Assembly (NCBI RefSeq): GCF_003259675.1
Contig: NZ_PZJG01000002.1
Location: 248,001-312,000, forward strand
Direction: 5' to 3'
DNA length: 64,000 nt
From: Macrococcoides bohemicum
Lineage (GTDB): Bacteria; Bacillota; Bacilli; Staphylococcales; Staphylococcaceae
The first letter of the stretch is position 1, and every line of letters starts with the position of its first letter. Below, one piece after another: positions 51,503-60,352 of this stretch. Made by a program: the position numbers and the translations under genes. The notes below the pieces were generated by a model. It had not been told where the DNA came from. It made no database searches and worked only from the letters and a program-made list of their open reading frames with translations.

Positions 51503-52456
51503 ATGAAAGTTTTAGTAGCCGGCGAAATACCAGAAAAGGGTCTAAAGTTCTTAAAAGAAAACTTCGATGATGTTGATGTATTCGAAGGAGATAAATTAAT
51601 CACTAAGGAGGAATTAATTAAACGTATTGCGGATAGAGATGCATTGATTAGTTTACTATCTACTAATGTAGATAAAGATGTCATTGATGCTGCACCAAAT
51701 TTAAAGATCATCGCAAACTATGGCGCTGGATTTAACAATATTGATAGTGAATATGCACGCTCAAAAGACATCGATGTTACCAATACGCCGAAAGCTTCAA
51801 CAAATGCAACAGCAGATTTGACATTTGCGATACTACTAGCTGCAGCAAGACGTGTTGTCGAAGGAGATAAAGTATGTCGTACGACCGGCTTTAACGGATG
51901 GGCACCATTATTTTTCCGTGGCCGTGAAGTTTCAGGTAAGACAATTGGTATTATCGGTTTAGGAGAAATCGGACAAGCTGTGGCACGCCGTGCAAAAGGA
52001 TTCGATATGGATATTCTATATACAGGACCAAACCGTCATGAAGACCGCGAAAAAGATACTGGCGCAAAATATGTTTCACTTGAAGAATTGCTACAGCAAT
52101 CGGACTTTATTACAATTAATTCTGCTTATAATCCATCAATGAAACATATGATAGATAAAGCACAAATCGAAATGATGAAATCAACTGCATATTTAATCAA
52201 CGCATCACGTGGACCTGTCGTTCATGAAGCAGCACTTGCTGATGCATTGGAAGCGAAAGTTATTGAAGGTGCCGCTTTAGATGTATTTGAATTCGAACCT
52301 GAAATCAATGAAAAGCTAAGAAAATTAGACAATGTAGTCATCACACCACATATCGGAAACGCAACATTTGAGGCACGTGATATGATGGCCGATATCGTTA
52401 CACAAAATGTATACAAGAAACTGAATAACGAACAACCAGATTATATCGTTAATTAA
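51503..52456 (+). CDS. D-isomer-specific 2-hydroxyacid dehydrogenase
   Basis: 317 residues. NAD-binding GKTIGIIGLGEIGQAVARRAKGF near 145, catalytic Arg in NASRGPVV near 232, Glu in FEFEPEIN near 262 and His in TPHIGNAT near 280. This cytoplasmic family reduces glyoxylate, hydroxypyruvate, pyruvate and similar keto acids; which one is unclear. GAGGAGG precedes the ATG. Divergent from cidC, with both promoters in the 180 bases between. Confidence 0.92.
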   Translation: MKVLVAGEIPEKGLKFLKENFDDVDVFEGDKLITKEELIKRIADRDALISLLSTNVDKDVIDAAPNLKIIANYGAGFNNIDSEYARSKDIDVTNTPKASTNATADLTFAILLAAARRVVEGDKVCRTTGFNGWAPLFFRGREVSGKTIGIIGLGEIGQAVARRAKGFDMDILYTGPNRHEDREKDTGAKYVSLEELLQQSDFITINSAYNPSMKHMIDKAQIEMMKSTAYLINASRGPVVHEAALADALEAKVIEGAALDVFEFEPEINEKLRKLDNVVITPHIGNATFEARDMMADIVTQNVYKKLNNEQPDYIVN

Positions 52457-52506
52457 AAAATAGAAAGACAGATAAATAAGCATTTTAAAGTGAAATAAAT
52501 TGAAAA

Positions 52507-52546
52507 GAGGAAATCAACTTCCGTTGACTTCCTCTCTTCTTTTTCT
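52507..52546 (+). terminator. Terminator after the hydroxyacid dehydrogenase
   Basis: GAGGAAATCAAC and GTTGACTTCCTC pair with one mismatch around a 4-base loop, followed by a T-rich tail. Confidence 0.7.
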
Positions 52547-52557
52547 TAGGTAATACG

Positions 52558-53064
52558 CTATAATGTCGCCGATGTTGCAACTGTAGTGTTACCTGACTGC
52601 ATATCCGTGTGAATCGCCATAACGATTGCAATAACGTGTGTTACATTTACACTTTCATCAAGAATATCAATTCCAAATGTATCTCTCCATTGAAAGAATT
52701 CTTTACTAATTTCAGCTACAATACGTCCAGAACCATCTTCAATCGTGTATTCATAATTCAAGAAGTTACCACGTACAATCCAGTCTTCTCCTTCAATAAG
52801 GTAAGTCGGTCTAAACGATAACATCTTCTTACGGATCGTTAGTGTTTCATAACCATTCACTGATACATCCATCGTTGTAGAAAAAGCTGCTGCACGTTGT
52901 TTAATAAACGCTAACTCATTACCATATGTATCTAGAATTCTTAACTTTCTACGTGCTAATAAATCATGCTGACCTTTCGCCGTGTAAACGACTTCATCCT
53001 GTTCATTCATAATCGAAAAATCTTGAGTCCACGAAAGTAACTTTTTCTTTGCATAAAGTCTCAT
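52558..53064 (-). CDS. LURP-one-related (YxjI-type) family protein
   Basis: 168 residues from ATG 53064 (GGAG nine bases upstream). MRLYAKKKLLSWTQDFSIMNEQDEVVYTAKGQ, LRILDTYGNELAFIKQR and the repeated short beta segments match the tubby-like/LURP fold of YxjI proteins. The last 30 residues are hydrophobic at first (VTHVIAIVMAIHTDM). Family members may bind lipid or act as membrane-linked scaffolds; no precise role is known. Confidence 0.82.
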   Translation of the reverse strand: MRLYAKKKLLSWTQDFSIMNEQDEVVYTAKGQHDLLARRKLRILDTYGNELAFIKQRAAAFSTTMDVSVNGYETLTIRKKMLSFRPTYLIEGEDWIVRGNFLNYEYTIEDGSGRIVAEISKEFFQWRDTFGIDILDESVNVTHVIAIVMAIHTDMQSGNTTVATSATL

Positions 53065-53179
53065 CTTCAACAGCTCCAATTCTAAATTATTTATTTATAT
53101 TATAACCTTTTAATTATCTACGATAAAATTACACACAGTACATTCTTTCCGGCACTTTAATATTTTTATATTCCATCAT

Positions 53180-54094
53180 CTAATGCACCTCAAAATCAAA
53201 TCTTTCACGTTCTTTTTGTGCACTTTCATCATTACCAAACCACACTTGTTTCACGTAAAACTTTCCTTCCCAATCCTTATCAAACGAGACATTGACGTTG
53301 CCATAGCGATAACTTTTATTGCCTAAAGCTATCCCTTTTTGCTCAGGTTTACCCCATACTTTCATGAATGCTTTCATACTAATATTCTCATGCATTTCAT
53401 AATAATAATTAATATCAGTAAATACATAATCCTGTTCATCCATCCCTTTTGCTCCTTTAAAGAACGGAGAGATGATTGTATTATTATATCGACTGCGATA
53501 ATACAATGCAGTTACGTATTTTTCTCCCATATTGATCAATGCTTCTGTCGGTTGACCAAAGATTGCTTCAAATTCTTTTCTCGTAATACCGAATTTAGCA
53601 TCTTTAAAGCCATAAGTTTTACCTTTCATAGCTTTCATCACTTTCTTATCCAGTATATCCGGCAATTCAATTTCATGTACATTATCAGGAATTTGAAGTT
53701 TGTAATTGGGTTCGATGGCTTTTATCTTCTCAGCTACAAATCTAAAAAGTGCATTTGGAATAATATCATAATCTGGGTGTTCTGCATTACCAATAAATGC
53801 TTTCATCGATGCAACATCTTTAAATTCTTGTAATTCTAAAATTCTGAAACCATGAAAGGCTGCTAAATAATAGGATTGATCCAGCCAATTGACAGCGATA
53901 TCAAATAAAGATTCTCCCATGATATGTGCCTCAACTGTATCCATATGCGTAGCAATATTTGAAACTAAATAGGCTAATTCTGTATCCGCTTCTTCTTCCA
54001 TAAAATAACCCATCACTTCATTAGCATCACAATCTGCAACAATTTGTTGTAAATCCTTGGGTAATTTATTAATTACTATATCAATAGATTTCAT
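53180..54094 (-). CDS. Hypothetical protein, 304 residues, family not recognised
   Basis: Starts at ATG 54094, with AGAGGTG upstream. A soluble protein without signal peptide or membrane helix. The N-terminal half is helical (AYLVSNIATHMDTVEAHIMGESLFDIAVNWLDQSYYLAAFHGFRILEL); the C-terminal half has alternating aromatic beta-like segments (TALYYRSRYNNTIISPFF, YVFTDINYYYEMHEN, KFYVKQVWFGNDE). The halves may be separate domains. Neighbours give no clue: a LURP-like gene downstream and an unknown anchored protein upstream. Confidence 0.75.
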   Translation of the reverse strand: MKSIDIVINKLPKDLQQIVADCDANEVMGYFMEEEADTELAYLVSNIATHMDTVEAHIMGESLFDIAVNWLDQSYYLAAFHGFRILELQEFKDVASMKAFIGNAEHPDYDIIPNALFRFVAEKIKAIEPNYKLQIPDNVHEIELPDILDKKVMKAMKGKTYGFKDAKFGITRKEFEAIFGQPTEALINMGEKYVTALYYRSRYNNTIISPFFKGAKGMDEQDYVFTDINYYYEMHENISMKAFMKVWGKPEQKGIALGNKSYRYGNVNVSFDKDWEGKFYVKQVWFGNDESAQKERERFDFEVH

Positions 54095-54182
54095 AATGAA
54101 CACCTCTTTAAATTTATATAGCTTTCATTATAAAATAAAAATACAAATATTGTATATGTAGATGTATTTAAGAACTTCTCAT

Positions 54183-54215
54183 AAAAAATTGCCGAAGCAA
54201 ATGATTACTTCGGCA
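54183..54215 (-). terminator. Terminator after the anchored hypothetical protein
   Basis: On the minus strand TGCCGAAG pairs with CTTCGGCA across a 10-base loop, then T6, just after the stop at 54220. Confidence 0.8.
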
Positions 54216-54219
54216 TTTT

Positions 54220-54741
54220 CTATTGCACCTGATATGCTACTTCTACCTGATCTTCAACAAACGAGTGTCGAATACTGTCTTCAAAAGGATTACTTATCGG
54301 ATTACCTACATACATTTGAACTGTATCTTTACCTACTTTCATCGTATCTTTTTTCGGTTGCATGCCGTCATACGTCTTAATGTTAACGTCACCCAGTACT
54401 AATCGATATTGATTTCCTTCTGGCACTGCAAATGCAAACCCGGAATATGTTGATTTATTTTTGTGATAAGATACTTGAATCACATAGAACTGTGTCTTCC
54501 ATGCTTTATTTGGTGTGTAAATAGCAGAAACTACATCATCTGTCTTTATAATATTTTTCACCATTGCCTTCTGCGCATCTTCTGCCGAATCATATAACCC
54601 TTTCTCTACTGCAGTAATATGTTCTGTCTTCACTTCTTGTTTACCTTGTTCATCATGCGGCATCTTCAGCCAAACGATACCCATAAATAAAAGTATTGCT
54701 AACACAGATACCGGAAGTAACAACTTTTGTTCGTTACGCAC
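54220..54741 (-). CDS. Membrane-anchored hypothetical protein, GTG start
   Basis: 173 residues starting at GTG 54741, with GAGG seven bases upstream. A single helix at 8-26 (LLLPVSVLAILLFMGIVWL) anchors a soluble domain outside the cell. Residues 85-145 contain repeated Tyr/Val strands (FYVIQVSYHKNKSTYSGFAFAVPEG). I do not recognise the domain. Not obviously in an operon with its neighbours. Confidence 0.72.
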   Translation of the reverse strand: MRNEQKLLLPVSVLAILLFMGIVWLKMPHDEQGKQEVKTEHITAVEKGLYDSAEDAQKAMVKNIIKTDDVVSAIYTPNKAWKTQFYVIQVSYHKNKSTYSGFAFAVPEGNQYRLVLGDVNIKTYDGMQPKKDTMKVGKDTVQMYVGNPISNPFEDSIRHSFVEDQVEVAYQVQ

Positions 54742-54821
54742 ACTTACACCTCACTCTACACTTTTATCTTATCTACATTGTATAATACATTAATATTTTT
54801 GTAAGCGTTATCAATTATAAA

Positions 54822-56420
54822 TTATTTATTTTCTAAATTATCTATATGCTTAAGTTGTTTTTTAAGTTCTTCCATATTAATTGTTTCATCAATTGTCGTT
54901 TTTGAGTCTACCAAGTGTTTATCGTGCAGCGTTAATGTACGCGTCTTAATCATGTCACTAAAATATGCATCATGACTGACAAAGAGTACTGTTCCTTTAT
55001 ATTGTTTAAGCAGATTACCAATAATGTCCTGCATTTCAATATCGAAGTAATTTGTCGGTTCGTCGAGAATGAGTAGATGTGCTTTTGAGAAATAGAGTTT
55101 TACAAATGATAGCCTGCACTTCTCTCCCATAGACAAATTTTGAACAAGATCATCCATACGTGATGCATCAAATCTGAATGCTGCAAGTATTGTGCGTGCC
55201 TGAGTTACGTCAATATCAAGTATTGTTATTTCTTCCAGAACGGTATGACTTGGTATTAAATTCTCAAGTTTTTGAGAAAAATACCCTATTTCAAGTGTGG
55301 GTGGCATTCTTATCTCACCATGTTGTATCGGTATTTCTCCTGTGATAAGTTTGAGTAACGTAGATTTTCCTGAGCCATTCTTACCTTTAATTTGAACAAC
55401 TTCCCCGCGTTCTAATGAAAAAGTAACATGGTTAAATAATGGTTCATCAAATGCATGACTTACATCTATGCATTGCAATAAGTATTTATTATTGATTTCA
55501 CTCGCTTCAATATCATATTCCGTACGCACTGCTTTTTCTACTTTACCTTCAAAGTTTGACATTTCATGATTCAATCTCGATTCTCGTGCCTTCATCCTTT
55601 TTGCCATTTTGGCAAGCTTTTTCTGCTCCCCGAAATCTCGTACACTCGCTTTATGATTCATTTCATGATGCCATTCACGCATCTCCTGAATCATTTGTTT
55701 CATACGTTTCTTTTCTTTTTGTTCTTTTTCAACGAGTGCTGCATTCGTCTTCTCTTCTAGATCAATCTGTGATTTATATTGATCATATGTCATATGAAAC
55801 TTCCTTAATCCATCACGTGTTAACTCCAATATATAATCTGCTGTTTGATTAATAAACGCTCTGTCATGACTGGCATATAGAATCGTAAAATCATTGTGTT
55901 TCATCCAGTTTACGAGCCAATCTTTCGTTTCATCATCAATATGGTTTGTGGGTTCATCAAAGATAAACTTTGCCTTCCCTGATAACATCAAACGTATTAA
56001 AGATATTTTTGTTTGCTCTCCACCTGACAGCGTTACTAATTTTCTTTCAGCATCACTTTCAGATAAATTAAACTTATGCATCATCGTAATAATCTCAGAT
56101 TCAAATGTATAACCATCCTGTTCCAGGTAATCGCTCATCGCATTCATATCTGTGTCTAAATTCATCTTTAGATGGTATAGCTCTGGGCGCCCTTGCATAA
56201 TATAATCGATTACCGTTAATTCAGATACGTCCGACTGTTTAAGTTGTTGTTCCAGCAGTCCAATTTCTTCATCTTGCGCTATCAATGTATTCAGTATTGT
56301 TGTCTTGCCAATGCCATTGTTTCCAAGCAAAGCTACATGCTTGCCTGCTTCTATTTCAAAGTGTAAATCTTTGAATAATAATTTTTCCCCTGCATAAATG
56401 TCTGTTTTATTTAATCTCAT
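54822..56420 (-). CDS. ABC-F family ATPase, probable ribosome-protection type
   Basis: 532 residues: two ABC domains and no membrane helices. Domain 1 has Walker A GNNGIGKTT near 34, signature LSGGEQTKISL near 131 and KFIFDEPTNHID. Domain 2 has GKNGSGKST near 344, LSMGEKCRLSF and LLILDEPTNYFD. The linker (about 210-300, rich in Lys, Glu and Met: EKKRMKQMIQEMREWHHEMNHK) is the domain that in ribosome-protection ABC-F proteins reaches the peptidyl-transferase centre. The upstream region can fold as a uORF-controlled attenuator, typical of genes induced by ribosome-targeting antibiotics. Which drug class, if any, cannot be told. Confidence 0.85.
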   Translation of the reverse strand: MRLNKTDIYAGEKLLFKDLHFEIEAGKHVALLGNNGIGKTTILNTLIAQDEEIGLLEQQLKQSDVSELTVIDYIMQGRPELYHLKMNLDTDMNAMSDYLEQDGYTFESEIITMMHKFNLSESDAERKLVTLSGGEQTKISLIRLMLSGKAKFIFDEPTNHIDDETKDWLVNWMKHNDFTILYASHDRAFINQTADYILELTRDGLRKFHMTYDQYKSQIDLEEKTNAALVEKEQKEKKRMKQMIQEMREWHHEMNHKASVRDFGEQKKLAKMAKRMKARESRLNHEMSNFEGKVEKAVRTEYDIEASEINNKYLLQCIDVSHAFDEPLFNHVTFSLERGEVVQIKGKNGSGKSTLLKLITGEIPIQHGEIRMPPTLEIGYFSQKLENLIPSHTVLEEITILDIDVTQARTILAAFRFDASRMDDLVQNLSMGEKCRLSFVKLYFSKAHLLILDEPTNYFDIEMQDIIGNLLKQYKGTVLFVSHDAYFSDMIKTRTLTLHDKHLVDSKTTIDETINMEELKKQLKHIDNLENK

Positions 56421-56433
56421 AAACTCACCTCAT

Positions 56434-56467
56434 AAAAAAATGTATCCCGCACAACGTTTGGGATACA
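56434..56467 (-). terminator. Attenuator terminator ahead of the ABC-F gene
   Basis: On the minus strand TGTATCCC pairs with GGGATACA around an 11-base loop, followed by seven T (56440-56434), 14 bases before the ABC-F start codon. The loop and flanks (56460-56449) are complementary over 12 bases to an upstream segment. Confidence 0.85.
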
Positions 56468-56537
56468 CAAAATAAGCCTATGAACGATAGACATACAATA
56501 AATAGACAGACTCATCCCGATAATTCAAACGTTGTGC
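56449..56537 (-). promoter_or_regulatory. Predicted antiterminator pairing ahead of the ABC-F gene
   Basis: The minus-strand segment GCACAACGTTTG (56537-56526) is the exact complement of CAAACGTTGTGC (56460-56449). The latter lies in the terminator loop plus part of its stem. Pairing of the two would break the terminator stem; the 5' segment is part of the last codons of a short uORF. Confidence 0.75.
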
Positions 56538-56560
56538 AATTCAATTTGCTCAGCTTTCAT
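56525..56560 (-). CDS. Leader mini-ORF (uORF) of the ABC-F attenuator, 11 codons
   Basis: ATG 56560-56558 starts MKAEQIELHNV and TGA is at 56527-56525. It overlaps by TAATG a four-codon ORF (MIIR, 56574-56560) that follows GGAGG (56594-56590) at 15 bases. Its last four codons contain the antiterminator arm, so ribosomes reaching the end would mask it and leave the terminator free. Translation is inferred; the spacing from GGAGG is long. Confidence 0.5.
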   Translation of the reverse strand: MKAEQIELHNV

Positions 56561-56606
56561 TATCGAATGATCATCTCTAAATATTGATGCCTCCTTTTAT
56601 ATTTGA

Positions 56607-57959
56607 TTACATTTTAACAGATTTACGCATTTTATACAAAATAAATCCTATTACAAAGCCAATCAATGCAGGTAATACCCACCCCATACCAATGGCAGAG
56701 AAAGGTAAGAATTTCTCTCCGAAAGTAGCTACACTTTCTCCAAAAGCAGATTTTGAAAGAAATGCAGGGCTAGCTTTTATACCGTCAATAATCGCTGCAA
56801 TCATCGTTACAAAAGTCGTCCATTGATAGACAATTTTTGAATCATTGAAAGAACCACTGATTAAAGTTAACAGTATTAATGTAATCGCAAGAGGATATAA
56901 AAACATCAGGACGGGAATCGAATACTCGATAATCTTAGTTAAACCTACATTTGCCAGTATAAATGAAATAATACTTACTACGGTAGCAAACATGATATAG
57001 CTACGTTTCGGGAATAACTCAGTAAATGTTTCAGAGAAAGCTGTTATTAAGCCAATCGCTGTCTTTAAACAAGCTATGATAATAATTAATGACAGTAAAA
57101 TAATACCGTAATTGCCCAGGTAATATTGCGCGATTTGTGCTAACGCTATACCACCATTCTCACTTACTTTAAACTGACCTAAACTCATTGTACCGAGCAG
57201 TGCGAGTAACGTATAAATTACACCCATAAGTACAATGCTTAAGAAACCTGACTTCACTGTTTCTTTTGCGATATCAGATGGATTCGTAATACCCAGCTTC
57301 TTAATAGTTGTTACGATAATAATACCGAAAGCAAGTGACGCTAAAGCATCTAATGTATTGTATCCATCAATAAATCCTTTAAGTAAAGCACCATCTTTAT
57401 ATTCCGGCTGAATTGGTGCATCTATGCCACCCATCGGTTTTAAGAAAGCAAGGATAAACAACACACCTAATAACAATAGGAATAAAGGATTTAAAAATTT
57501 ACCGATATAATCTAATATTTTAGAAGGTCTTCTTGCAAAGAACCACGCAATACTAAAGAATAACAGACTAAAAATAAATAAATAAAGACGAACATTTTCT
57601 TTAGCAATAAATGGTGTAAATGCGATTTCGAATGGCACTGTTGCAAGACGCGGTAAAGCAAACAATGGACCGATTACTAAATAAAGTGCAATTGTAAATA
57701 AATATGCATATGTCTTATTCACACGTGAAGCAATATCAAATAAACCATTCGTTTTAGACACACCAATGGCAATAATACCTAAGAAAGGTAATCCAATTGC
57801 GGTGATTAAAAAACCAAAGTTCGTAATGAAGACATTTGCTCCACTCATCTGTCCTGAATGAATCGGGAAGATTAAGTTACCTGCTCCGAAGAATAAACCG
57901 AAAAGCATAGAACCGATAAAGATATTTTCTTTTAATGATAATTTCGTTTTTGTATTAAT
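56607..57959 (-). CDS. brnQ: Branched-chain amino-acid:cation symporter BrnQ, apparent ATT start
   Basis: About 450 residues, 12 helices. LKENIFIGSMLFGLFFGAGNLIFPIHSGQMSG is the LIVCS family signature; YLVIGPLFALPRLATVPFEIAF is the second. It imports Leu, Ile and Val with Na+ or H+. The upstream GGAGG (57971-57967) is seven bases before ATT at 57959-57957, followed by NTKTKLSLKEN, the normal beginning for this group. The only ATG in frame, at 57983, has no ribosome binding site and would put GGAGG inside codons 4-6. I therefore place the start at ATT, with ATG 57983 as the conventional alternative. Confidence 0.88.
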   Translation of the reverse strand: MNTKTKLSLKENIFIGSMLFGLFFGAGNLIFPIHSGQMSGANVFITNFGFLITAIGLPFLGIIAIGVSKTNGLFDIASRVNKTYAYLFTIALYLVIGPLFALPRLATVPFEIAFTPFIAKENVRLYLFIFSLLFFSIAWFFARRPSKILDYIGKFLNPLFLLLLGVLFILAFLKPMGGIDAPIQPEYKDGALLKGFIDGYNTLDALASLAFGIIIVTTIKKLGITNPSDIAKETVKSGFLSIVLMGVIYTLLALLGTMSLGQFKVSENGGIALAQIAQYYLGNYGIILLSLIIIIACLKTAIGLITAFSETFTELFPKRSYIMFATVVSIISFILANVGLTKIIEYSIPVLMFLYPLAITLILLTLISGSFNDSKIVYQWTTFVTMIAAIIDGIKASPAFLSKSAFGESVATFGEKFLPFSAIGMGWVLPALIGFVIGFILYKMRKSVKM

Positions 57960-57996
57960 AGTGACCCCTCCAGAGCAATACATAAATTTTTATACT

Positions 57997-58020
57997 ATAT
58001 TCTTTAATATTAAAGAATAT
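57997..58020. promoter_or_regulatory. Perfect 24-bp palindrome at the brnQ promoter
   Basis: ATATTCTTTAAT is followed directly by its reverse complement ATTAAAGAATAT. On the minus strand it lies just downstream of an extended -10 (TGCTATAAT at about 58039-58031), so it is in operator position for brnQ. It partly resembles CodY-type AT-rich sites but does not match the consensus well. Confidence 0.5.
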
Positions 58021-58105
58021 AATTTTTTATTATAGCATTACGAAACTATAAAATGAATTGAATTTTTAAAATATTTTAAAAATAGAAAAATTTCTATGTC
58101 TGTTA

Positions 58106-59863
58106 TTAACTCACTATCTGCTCTTTAACATAATCTCGATATAATTCGTGTGATGCAATTAATTCCTGATGTGTACCAGATCCTGTTATCATACCTTTTT
58201 CAACGAAGTAAATATTATCCGCATCGACAATAGTCGATAAACGATGCGCAATAACGAGTGTAGTACGTCCTTCCATCAATTGATTTAATGCACGCTGAAC
58301 TTGTTCTTCTGATTGTGAATCAAGTGATGCTGTTGCTTCATCGAGCATTAAGATTTGTGGATCGCGTAAGAATGCACGAGCAATCGCAATTCTTTGTTTC
58401 TGTCCTCCAGATAATTTCACACCACGTTCTCCAATCTCAGTATCTAACTGTTCCGGGAAATCTTTAACAAATGATGCTGCATAAGCTAAAGATAAGCCTT
58501 GCCATAACTCATCATCAGATAAATTTCGTTCTAACCCATACTGTAAATTTTCTCGAATCGTACCTGCAAACACCGCACTATCTTGAGACACGAATCCTAT
58601 TTGACTGCGCCATGAATGGAGTTGTACATCATTAATATCGGTGTTACCAATCTTAATCTCACCCTTACTCGGATTATAGAAACGTTCTAGTAATGAGAAG
58701 ATAGTAGATTTCCCACCACCACTGGGTCCTACGAACGCTACGACACTATTTTCTTTTGCTTCGAATGAAACATTTTTTAAGATTGGATGATCTTCCTCGT
58801 ATTGGAACGATACATCTTTAAACATAATTGTTTCACCTGAAACATTTTTTGTCATCCCTATATCAATTGCTTCTGAAGGCATATTCATTAACTGTACAAC
58901 ACGTTCTGTTGCCCCCATTGCTTTTTGTAATTGCGAGAAGAATATTGCAAAACTTCCAACTGGCATCATTATATTAAATAAATAAAGCAAGAACGCTACA
59001 AACTGACCACTTGTTAGACTGCCATCTTGTACACGTACTGCACCGTATCCTAATACGACTACGAATAATCCAATCATTGCTGTCATCATAATTGGTTGTA
59101 AGACTGCTTCAATCTTCGCATCTTTAATCCCTAACTTAAATACATTCATAATGAGATTTCTTCCAGATTGTTTCTCGTATTCTTCACCATTGCTCGATTT
59201 AATTAAACGAATTTCTGATAATTTCTCACTGGCATCTGCATTAAAAGCTGCAGTCGCTGTTTGTAACTGACGACCGATTTTAGACATCATTCGCCCAATT
59301 GGTACCATAATTAAACCAATGACAGGTACGGCTAAGAACATTAATCCCGCCATCTTCCAGTCCATAATAAACAATATAATCATCGATCCGATTAACTGAA
59401 TTCCCCCGGCAATAAAGTTAGGGAAATGTGAAGTCATCAATTCTTTAATGACCGTCGTATCATTTACTAATCTTGAACTCGTTTCACCCGATTTGTGATC
59501 ATCGTAATACTTAACCGGCAATGTAAGCAGATGATCCCATAGTTGTTCACGCAATGATTTCACAGTATGCTCTCCACTGAAACGCAACAAATAGCTCCCT
59601 ATTGCTCCAAATCCAAGCTGAGCAACAAATGCCAGAATCAAAGTAAAAAGCAATGACATATTCATCTGAGTTAATCTGCTACCATCAACTAAGTTCTTTG
59701 TAAGCTGAGGAACTATAAGCGCCGCACCACTCGTTAATAGCGTAAAAAACATACCTATCATAAATACTCTCTTTTTAGGATTCATCTTTGTTACAAATTT
59801 TACGAAGTCCTTTGTCTTAAATTTTTTAATTGAGGAGCTTTGTTTTTTATTTACTCTATCCAT
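58106..59863 (-). CDS. ABC exporter, half-transporter with fused membrane and ATPase domains
   Basis: 585 residues from ATG 59863 (AAGGTGG five bases upstream). Six helices between about 35 and 315, then an ATPase: Walker A GPSGGGKST near 378, Q-loop VSQDSAVFAGTIRENL, signature LSGGQKQRIAIARAFL near 486, Walker B ILMLDEATASLDSQ and H-loop AHRLST. The type is that of BmrA/MsbA-like homodimeric exporters of drugs or lipids. No partner gene is adjacent. Confidence 0.92.
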   Translation of the reverse strand: MDRVNKKQSSSIKKFKTKDFVKFVTKMNPKKRVFMIGMFFTLLTSGAALIVPQLTKNLVDGSRLTQMNMSLLFTLILAFVAQLGFGAIGSYLLRFSGEHTVKSLREQLWDHLLTLPVKYYDDHKSGETSSRLVNDTTVIKELMTSHFPNFIAGGIQLIGSMIILFIMDWKMAGLMFLAVPVIGLIMVPIGRMMSKIGRQLQTATAAFNADASEKLSEIRLIKSSNGEEYEKQSGRNLIMNVFKLGIKDAKIEAVLQPIMMTAMIGLFVVVLGYGAVRVQDGSLTSGQFVAFLLYLFNIMMPVGSFAIFFSQLQKAMGATERVVQLMNMPSEAIDIGMTKNVSGETIMFKDVSFQYEEDHPILKNVSFEAKENSVVAFVGPSGGGKSTIFSLLERFYNPSKGEIKIGNTDINDVQLHSWRSQIGFVSQDSAVFAGTIRENLQYGLERNLSDDELWQGLSLAYAASFVKDFPEQLDTEIGERGVKLSGGQKQRIAIARAFLRDPQILMLDEATASLDSQSEEQVQRALNQLMEGRTTLVIAHRLSTIVDADNIYFVEKGMITGSGTHQELIASHELYRDYVKEQIVS

Positions 59864-59961
59864 TTTGTCCACCTTATAATGTCTACAATGACATTCTGAT
59901 TATATAATTAAAAAAATTACTTTATATACATTTTCAATATAGACAATATATGAACGACCTC

Positions 59962-60312
59962 TTACGTCGCAGTGCCTAATTCTCGTTTTAAATTATTTAA
60001 TACATTATGCGTAAACTGATTACCATAGATTTCTACTTGACGATCAATGATAGAAGCTTTCATTTCATGTAAATCTGTCAGCTCGTTCGTTCCAGCAATA
60101 CCGTAAAGACTTGATATAAATTCCAGCATATACGCAATAACTTCAGTATCTGTTGATTGCAATAAATAATTAATCGCTTCATCGATTAATTCATATGCTT
60201 CTTCTCCAGATAATTGTTTAATCATACTATAGAATTGTGCACCGACTTTATCTTCATCAAAATAACCATCTTCTTCTTTTATGAATACTCCATCCAACTG
60301 TTCTTGTAACAT
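59962..60312 (-). CDS. Hypothetical acidic helical protein, 116 residues
   Basis: Starts at ATG 60312 with AGGAGG upstream. All-helical in appearance, acidic at the N-terminus (DGVFIKEEDGYFDEDKV), with no membrane helix or signal. Segments such as EEAYELIDEAINYLLQSTDTEVIAYMLEF suggest a small TPR/immunity-like helical bundle, but I recognise no family. Lies between an ABC exporter and the ohrR-like regulator on the same strand. Confidence 0.7.
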   Translation of the reverse strand: MLQEQLDGVFIKEEDGYFDEDKVGAQFYSMIKQLSGEEAYELIDEAINYLLQSTDTEVIAYMLEFISSLYGIAGTNELTDLHEMKASIIDRQVEIYGNQFTHNVLNNLKRELGTAT

Positions 60313-60352
60313 AATCAGACCTCCTCATAATATTTATATTCATTTAAGATAT

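Noticed and set aside
53339-53833. 164-residue plus-strand frame opposite the unknown gene at 53180-54094
   Set aside because: Rich in Phe, Ile, Cys and His as expected for antisense of AT-rich coding DNA; no start signal. The minus frame is longer, balanced in composition and has a ribosome binding site.
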